A stretch of 20,523 nt of DNA, taken from CAXTTV01 sp964247295. Lineage in GTDB: Bacteria; Chloroflexota; Ktedonobacteria; Ktedonobacterales; Ktedonobacteraceae. A program made the position numbers and the translations under genes. The stretch spans positions 1-20,523 of the forward strand of contig CAXTTV010000076.1 in assembly GCA_964247295.1 (NCBI GenBank), in the 5' to 3' direction. Shown here in pieces: positions 15,548 to 20,523 of this stretch. The notes beneath the pieces were generated by a model. The model had not been told where the DNA came from and did no database searches. It was given only the letters and a program-made list of their open reading frames with translations. Position 1 is the stretch's first letter. Every line of letters starts with the position of its first letter.

Positions 15548-15643
15548 ATGCAAGTAGATCCTTTTAGGATAAAGCAGCTATCCCCATCCCGATTGCATTC
15601 TATATCTTACTGTCCAAACAGCGGACAGATGTATAGCGCTGTC

Positions 15644-15883
15644 TTAATCTCCCCAGATGCTCCCGATCTCGCCACGGTTATCATAGGGGGCAAGATCGCT
15701 TTGAGCGCCGCAGCTTTCACAGGCAGTAACTTGTGGCTGATTATGAAGCAGACCGCAACTCTCACAAAGCCAGGTTTGAGCGACAACCTGCTCCGACTCA
15801 TAGTTGGCGAGAAGCGACATCATGGCGCGGGTCGGTCCAGAAATCGTTCGGTTCGTTGTAGTAAAGGTGTTGTCAGCAATCAT
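15644..15883 (-). CDS. Small zinc-ribbon / rubredoxin-like protein
   Basis: The 79-residue protein has a polar Thr/Ser-rich N-terminus and a C-terminal metal site of two CxxC knuckles: WLCESCGLLHNQPQVTACESC at about 38-58. This spacing fits a rubredoxin-like or zinc-ribbon fold, as at the end of rubrerythrins, but the diiron domain is missing. ATG 15883 has GAGGAG nine bases upstream, a strong sign that it is a real gene. It has its own terminator. No partner is indicated. It may bind zinc or iron, as a redox or interaction module; function unknown. Confidence 0.72.
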   Translation of the reverse strand: MIADNTFTTTNRTISGPTRAMMSLLANYESEQVVAQTWLCESCGLLHNQPQVTACESCGAQSDLAPYDNRGEIGSIWGD

Positions 15884-16025
15884 GATGTATAGCTCCTCTA
15901 TATGTATGTATTAATATGTATTTTGCTTGCGTTGTTTCTATACTTAAGTCTAACAGGTAGTGCCAGCCAAAGTCCATAAAACTCAATAGTTGTTGTGGAT
16001 TGTACATATAAGTAGAAAGTTATGT

Positions 16026-16071
16026 AAAAAACGGCAGAGTGAAGGCGCTATCTCTAGTAGATAACGCCTTC
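16026..16071 (-). terminator. Probable terminator of the chemotaxis-protein gene
   Basis: On the minus strand a 13-bp stem (16071-16059 with 16053-16041, one G-U pair) closes a 5-base loop. The T6 run (16031-16026) comes nine bases after the stem, farther than ideal. Confidence 0.55.
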
Positions 16072-16124
16072 AAAGGGGATAGAGAAGCTGAACAAAAGCC
16101 TCTCCTTACAAAAGGGGTAAAAGG

Positions 16125-18281
16125 TTAGCGATTGTAGAAAGAATTTCCATTTTCCCAGAAATTTTCTTGGGGTGGTAAGGACTCGCTCGTATTGACCTGG
16201 GCATAGCTCTGAGAAGGATCGGGCAGGCCGGCGAGGCTGTTATGATGAGCTGCTACCGGTCTGGGAGTCGGCGCTTTTTGAGCTGTGGCGCTGATTGTGC
16301 GGAAGAGCCCACTCATTGTCATATCGCTTTCCTCATTCTCCAATGGAGAGACGAGACTAAACTGATTTTCACCTGTTGTCTGCTCTTCACGAACCTTAAA
16401 GGCTTCAACGGAAGCGCGCAATTGCTCAACAAAGCGAGCCAGGCGTTCCATGTTCACAGAGGCTTCGCGCGTGTTCGCGCTGTTCTCACTTGTTGATCCA
16501 GAGACGTTATGCATAATCTGTACCACATCGCGGGAAGATTGCAACTGCTGCATCGCCATCTGGTTAATGTTGCTAATCTCAGTGGACTGGCGCTCAATAA
16601 CGCGAACGATCAATTCCAGAGCCTGCTTTGCTTCCTGAGCAAGCTGTGAGCCGGCTGAAGTCTCGCGCTCAGTATCCTGCATAGAAACCGCAGCGGAACC
16701 GATGTCCTCGCGGACACTGCGAACAATCCTGGTAATGTTACTGGTCTGATCTTTAGCTTGCTCCGCCAGTCGACGAATGTCAGCCGCGACCGCGCCAAAG
16801 CCTTTGCCGTTTTCACCGGCCATAGCTGCCTGAATAGCCGCGTCCAGAGCCAGACGATTAGTTTGATGAGCGATACTGGAGATAACGTCCACGATATTGT
16901 TAATCTCCCGCGAGCGTTCACCTAGAACATTTACCTTACTGGCAGTGTTCTGCACATTGACATGGATGCGGCCCATACCCTCCACTGCTTGAGTTACCGC
17001 CTGTCGACCGCTATCGGCATTGACCTGGGCTTCGCGGGAAATCGTGCTCAGCGATTGGGCGTGTTCAGCCACAGCCCGGCTGGTATCGGCCATATGCTCA
17101 ACTTCAACTGCCGCTCCATTAATCTGATCGATCTGGATGTCGCCGCTTTCCACTAGCTGTGTCATCCGATCCAGGATCGTTGTTGTCGAACTGTCAACTT
17201 CCTGAGCCACCATTTTTACGCGTACAACCAGATTATTCAGCTCTTCGACCATATAGTTAAATGAATCGGCGAGGACGCCCAGGGCATCGGCGGTAACCTC
17301 GGCCTGGATGCTCAGGTCTCCTTCACCAACACCGCTGACCTCGCTGACCAGCTTCTCTATCTGTCCTTGCAAGACATCGCGCTGCCCCTGCGTCTCCTGA
17401 ATTAACACTACAATACTGTCAAGCATGTCATTCATAGAACGCGCGACCATGTAGATCTCGTCACGGCCAGCAACCGGGGCACGAACATTGGTCTCACCCT
17501 TTTTGATGCGTCGGGTCAGAACAGCCAGCTCATGTAGGCGGTCAGTAATTGTGCGGTTGATAAGGTACCCAACGAAGATAACCAGAGCTACAGTGCAGGC
17601 GAGCGCGACACCAATACCCATGCCAAAGGGCAGAGCCTGATCAAAGCCCACCTCGGTTGTCCGATCAGCAAGGGTTCTGGTACTGACTGTAAGATCGTTC
17701 CAATTGGCCTGGAGCTGGCTGTATGCGTCGTTGAGATCACCCAGAGCCTGATTAACCGCTAGAGCGTCCAACTGCTTCTGACCATCGGTAGTATATCTAT
17801 CCTGGACCGCTTTATAATTTTCCCAGAGTTTGCTTCCATCTCCAATGGCATCAAAACTGGTTTTTTGTTTATTAATTGTAACCGAACTATTGGCATCATT
17901 ACTGAGAATAGCGCGCGCATTCTCCATATTTGGCGAACTGACGACCAGACCCTCAGCCTTTACGTGATCCAGCGTTTTTTGGAACTGGCTTTCCGACTGA
18001 AGAGCTTTGTTACTAAGATCTTTTGCGGTGGTATTGTCAGGGGGGGCTCCAAGCACTATGAGCGCCTGCATACTGGAGTGCATGGTTTCTAGTTGTGTTT
18101 GTCCCTGTTGCGTCAGAGTGATAGAGTGCGTGATAGCCTGCGAAGCCTGACCACGCTGTGATAATGTATTGAGGAACACGCCTCCCAACACAGCGATAAT
18201 AATAGCTGGGAATAAGGCCACAAGCACAAATGCCCAGAATAGACGGCGCGCTATGGGCATATTGGTAATGGATTGAAACAT
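16125..18281 (-). CDS. Methyl-accepting chemotaxis protein with two HAMP domains
   Basis: A transmembrane sensor that would control a CheA/CheW kinase complex. I choose ATG 18281 (718 residues) because AGAGGAG lies nine bases upstream and the protein then starts right at the first helix; the frame is open to 18509 without family resemblance. Order: TM1 (about 14-37), a helical extracellular sensor (38-215) of the four-helix type, TM2 (217-239), HAMP (240-292), a second HAMP-like unit (308-358), and a methyl-accepting coiled coil with the hairpin tip SSIAHQTNRLALDAAIQAAMAGENGKGFGAVAADIRRLAEQ (about 468-508). The tip differs from the enterobacterial one (QTNRLALD instead of QTNLLALN). A ~100-residue Ser/Pro/Asn-rich tail ends the protein. 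No che genes lie nearby. It may feed pilus or differentiation control rather than swimming. Confidence 0.9.
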   Translation of the reverse strand: MFQSITNMPIARRLFWAFVLVALFPAIIIAVLGGVFLNTLSQRGQASQAITHSITLTQQGQTQLETMHSSMQALIVLGAPPDNTTAKDLSNKALQSESQFQKTLDHVKAEGLVVSSPNMENARAILSNDANSSVTINKQKTSFDAIGDGSKLWENYKAVQDRYTTDGQKQLDALAVNQALGDLNDAYSQLQANWNDLTVSTRTLADRTTEVGFDQALPFGMGIGVALACTVALVIFVGYLINRTITDRLHELAVLTRRIKKGETNVRAPVAGRDEIYMVARSMNDMLDSIVVLIQETQGQRDVLQGQIEKLVSEVSGVGEGDLSIQAEVTADALGVLADSFNYMVEELNNLVVRVKMVAQEVDSSTTTILDRMTQLVESGDIQIDQINGAAVEVEHMADTSRAVAEHAQSLSTISREAQVNADSGRQAVTQAVEGMGRIHVNVQNTASKVNVLGERSREINNIVDVISSIAHQTNRLALDAAIQAAMAGENGKGFGAVAADIRRLAEQAKDQTSNITRIVRSVREDIGSAAVSMQDTERETSAGSQLAQEAKQALELIVRVIERQSTEISNINQMAMQQLQSSRDVVQIMHNVSGSTSENSANTREASVNMERLARFVEQLRASVEAFKVREEQTTGENQFSLVSPLENEESDMTMSGLFRTISATAQKAPTPRPVAAHHNSLAGLPDPSQSYAQVNTSESLPPQENFWENGNSFYNR

Positions 18282-18325
18282 TATTGGGGGTCTCCTCTGA
18301 AAGATACACCTTGCGTATGGTAGCT

Positions 18326-18341
18326 GAAAATACGTATTTTC
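18326..18341. promoter_or_regulatory. Perfect 16-bp palindrome upstream of the chemotaxis gene
   Basis: GAAAATACGTATTTTC is its own reverse complement. It lies 45 bp before the minus-strand ATG at 18281 and about 200 bp before accC. It could be an operator for the chemotaxis gene; no clear promoter boxes fix its position relative to transcription. Confidence 0.45.
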
Positions 18342-18495
18342 TAGTGGGTAAGTAATACAAATATGGTTATTCCCACTGTAGTGTACTCTAGTTTTACCGT
18401 AATTGGAACTTTTAGAGTGGGGTTGTACCCTTTTTCCTAGTTGAGTTCCTTCAATGTTACCACAATCGTTGTCATCCGGTGCCCCAGGCCTGAAG

Positions 18496-18504
18496 TGGTA
18501 TACT
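18496..18504 (+). promoter_or_regulatory. Extended -10 promoter of accC
   Basis: TGG directly before TATACT (18499-18504) forms an extended -10 element. No good -35 is found at 16-18 bp. The start site would be near 18511, leaving a leader of about 28 nt before the ATG. Confidence 0.4.
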
Positions 18505-18538
18505 GCCATAAATTCTATTTATTTTATAAGGAGCTTTG

Positions 18539-20110
18539 ATGGAGACGTTGGATATTGCTCGCTGGCCCTTTCAGAAGGTGCTGATCGCCAATCGCGGTGA
18601 GATCGCGGTCCGGGTGATCCGGGCTTGCCGTGAGATTGGGCTCACCAGTGTTGCTGTGTACAGCGATGTCGATCGCAACGCGCTACATGTTCGTCTGGCG
18701 GATGAAGCCTTTCATATTGGACCCGCGCCCGCCTCTCAAAGTTATTTATCGGTTGCGAAGCTATTGGATGTAGCACGTCGTTCGGGCGCGCAGGCGGTGC
18801 ATCCGGGCTATGGCTTTTTATCAGAGAATGCGGACTTTGTCGATGCCTGTCACGAAGCGGGTCTGACTTTTATTGGTCCCTCGGCGGAGGCGATGCGGGG
18901 CATGGGTGAGAAAACGGCGGCTCGCCGGGTGGCAAAGGCTGCGAATGTCCCAATTGTGCCGGGAGCGATGGCGGATGTGAAGTCTGATGAGGAGGCGTTA
19001 TCGCTGGCGGAGGAGATTGGCTATCCTCTTATGCTTAAGGCTGCCGGTGGTGGCGGAGGGAAAGGCATTCGTGTTGTGCGGCAGTCGCAGGATCTGCTTT
19101 CGTCGCTGAGAACCGCTCGAAGTGAGGCACAGAGCGCTTTTAGTGACGACCGTGTCTATCTGGAAAAGGCGATTTCACCCGCCCGTCATGTCGAGATCCA
19201 GTTTATCGCGGATACGCATGGCAATGTGGTGCATCTTGGTGAGCGTGAATGCAGCATTCAGCGCCGCCACCAAAAATTAATTGAGGAGTCACCCTCTCCG
19301 ATTTTAACGCCTGAGGTGCGCGAGCAGATGACCAGCGCAACCAAACGGTTAATCCGCTCAATTGGGTATGTGAATGCTGGAACGGCTGAGTTTCTGGTCG
19401 GCCCGGATCTTAACTTTTATTTTCTGGAAGTGAACGCGCGCCTCCAGGTAGAGCATCCAGTCACTGAATGGTGTACCGGGCTGGATCTGGTACGGGAGCA
19501 GTTGCGGATCGCCGCCGGGCTACCGCTCTCTTTTACGCAGGAGCAGGTGCAGTTCCGAGGTGCGGCCATCGAATGCCGGATCTCGGCTGAGGACCCGTTT
19601 AATCGTTTCCTTCCCGCGACTGGAATGGTTCAGGCGCTTCAGGAGCCTGGTGGTCCTGGCGTCCGCGTTGATAGCAGTCTATATCCTGGCTTACAAGTTC
19701 CACTTTTCTATGATCCCCTGCTCGCGAAGTTGATTGTCTGGGCTGACGATCGACCCAAGGCGATTGAGCGGATGCGTCGTGCGGTCTCTGAATATCAGAT
19801 CCTAGGTGTGCGAACCTCGTTGCCGTTTGTTGCCTGGCTGATGCGTCAGCCGCGTTTCCAGATGGGCGATTTCTCGACCGATTTTATTGCCCAGGAGTGG
19901 GAGACTCATGGCCGGGAGGAAGCTGTTCAGGATCAGCCTCATGAGGAGCCCTCGGAAGAGCAACTGGCCGCCCTGATCTCGGGTTTACTCTTAAAGGAGC
20001 AAGTGGAGGTAGAAAGATTGCGCCGCGAGCCTGTCGGAGATGGGCAGCGCAATGGCGAGTACAGTCGCTGGCGTGAGGCTGGCCGTCGCGATCTTTCACG
20101 CCGGGTCTAG
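18539..20110 (+). CDS. accC: Biotin carboxylase (acetyl-/propionyl-CoA carboxylase subunit)
   Basis: The ATP-grasp enzyme carboxylates biotin on its carrier protein, the first half of acyl-CoA carboxylase. Visible features in 523 residues are the N-terminal KVLIANRGEIAVRVIRACRE, HPGYGFLSENADF, the glycine loop AGGGGGKGIR (169-178), GERECSIQRRHQKLIEE (234-250) and FLEVNARLQVEHPVTE (295-310), where E297, N299 and R301 match E. coli E288, N290 and R292. ATG 18539 is preferred over TTG 18536, as AAGGAG is five bases from it. Beyond the carboxylase fold (about 450) lies a charged ~70-residue tail ending SRWREAGRRDLSRRV, like the linker region of fused actinobacterial/Chloroflexi subunits, but the biotinyl domain (MKM) is absent. 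The carrier and carboxyltransferase must be encoded elsewhere. Confidence 0.95.
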   Translation: METLDIARWPFQKVLIANRGEIAVRVIRACREIGLTSVAVYSDVDRNALHVRLADEAFHIGPAPASQSYLSVAKLLDVARRSGAQAVHPGYGFLSENADFVDACHEAGLTFIGPSAEAMRGMGEKTAARRVAKAANVPIVPGAMADVKSDEEALSLAEEIGYPLMLKAAGGGGGKGIRVVRQSQDLLSSLRTARSEAQSAFSDDRVYLEKAISPARHVEIQFIADTHGNVVHLGERECSIQRRHQKLIEESPSPILTPEVREQMTSATKRLIRSIGYVNAGTAEFLVGPDLNFYFLEVNARLQVEHPVTEWCTGLDLVREQLRIAAGLPLSFTQEQVQFRGAAIECRISAEDPFNRFLPATGMVQALQEPGGPGVRVDSSLYPGLQVPLFYDPLLAKLIVWADDRPKAIERMRRAVSEYQILGVRTSLPFVAWLMRQPRFQMGDFSTDFIAQEWETHGREEAVQDQPHEEPSEEQLAALISGLLLKEQVEVERLRREPVGDGQRNGEYSRWREAGRRDLSRRV

Positions 20111-20213
20111 AATCCCTCTTCGGGTGTTAGCCCACGAGTCAGCAGGGAGATGGAGAGGGAACCTCTCATTGCCTCGAAGAGCAAGCAAGCCTCGTAGGGC
20201 TGTCGATTGCAAC
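20111..20213. other. Spacer between accC and the right repeat
   Basis: About 100 bp with no coding, promoter or terminator signal that I can support. The accC transcript therefore runs on towards the repeat copy. Confidence 0.4.
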
Positions 20214-20514
20214 TCTGTTGGGAAAACAAGAAGCTGTTCCTGTGCGGGGAGAGACTCGAATGGGGTAGGTCGGGTCACGTGTGGACCCGTGGCGAGGGGA
20301 CGCACCACCCTTCGTCGGAAGCGAAACTATGCAAGGGTGCGTCGGTTGAACCATGTGTAGAACAATGGCGGGTGCCCATGGCCGAGGGTGGATCATCGTT
20401 GCATTCCGCTGAGGCGCATGTGTGGGCTGAGAGGAACGGGAGAGGTTCCCTTTCCCACGGGTCCGCACGCGACCCGGTCTACGGACGATGGCGAAGTGTG
20501 AGAATACCCTTCCT
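20214..20514. repeat. Dispersed hairpin-rich intergenic repeat, right copy
   Basis: 20214-20289 matches 1-76 at 74 of 76. The inverted 25-bp module lies at 20265-20289 and 20458-20482. 20458-20514 matches 427-483 at 50 of 57. The middle (20290-20457) differs from the left copy and contains its own stem (GACGCA at 20299-20304 with TGCGTC at 20338-20343). The unit is thus two conserved arms in inverted orientation around a variable core of 168 bp here and 104 bp in the left copy. No gene is seen from 20111 to the end. Confidence 0.85.
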
Positions 20515-20523
20515 GACTTTCCC

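Noticed and set aside
15440..15892. 150-codon plus-strand frame
   Set aside because: It runs across the trmH end, a terminator and antisense to the zinc-ribbon gene, with no start signal.
18282..18509. 76-residue N-terminal extension of the chemotaxis protein
   Set aside because: ATG 18281 has AGAGGAG and starts exactly before the first helix; the extension has no family resemblance and covers the palindrome.

Overview
The window is a stretch of bacterial chromosome, about 20.5 kb, that looks like core housekeeping DNA from a member of the Chloroflexota. The Ktedonobacteria (Ktedonobacter, Dictyobacter and relatives) are the best guess. The basis is moderate GC, frequent GTG/TTG starts behind good Shine-Dalgarno sites, lipoprotein and membrane-anchored foldase genes typical of monoderm bacteria, a biotin carboxylase followed by an actinobacterial/Chloroflexi-like tail, and an intergenic repeat family. 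The taxonomic call is inference from style and gene content, not from a marker search.

Layout from left to right. Positions 1-483 hold a hairpin-rich dispersed repeat. A minus-strand branched-chain aminotransferase (ilvE) follows. Next is an orphan lipoprotein solute-binding protein of the peptide ABC type, with two palindromes upstream. Then come a glutamate dehydrogenase with a promoter and intrinsic terminator close together in its leader, and a long minus-strand block reading right to left as rpsF (S6), ssb, rpsR (S18), a membrane-anchored parvulin foldase, hemW and recJ. Plus-strand genes resume with a GT-C-like polytopic membrane protein, rpmI-rplT (L35-L20, without infC) and a TrmH/SpoU rRNA/tRNA methyltransferase. 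A small zinc-ribbon gene and a double-HAMP methyl-accepting chemotaxis protein lie on the minus strand. The last gene is accC (biotin carboxylase, plus strand). The window ends inside a second copy of the same repeat that opens it.

How the genes fit together. rpsF-ssb-rpsR is the conserved S6-SSB-S18 operon, with a strong promoter and a leader of roughly 240 nt. rpmI-rplT is its own transcription unit with an extended -10 promoter and a strong terminator. hemW and recJ are 18 nt apart and probably co-transcribed. gdh/recJ and trmH/zinc ribbon are convergent pairs whose terminators overlap the ends of the opposing gene. ilvE and gdh handle amino-acid nitrogen, but nothing shows they are co-regulated.

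I did not find a convincing new multi-gene system. The signals most worth a second look are: (1) the repeat family that bounds both ends of the window; (2) the missing stop codon that joins the parvulin and HemW reading frames straight through a canonical terminator; (3) an SSB tail ending Ile-Phe-Pro instead of Ile-Pro-Phe; (4) a 108-residue Ala/Glu/Pro-rich extension on ribosomal protein S6; (5) several sharp palindromes in intergenic DNA (1727-1773, 9859-9908, 18326-18341).
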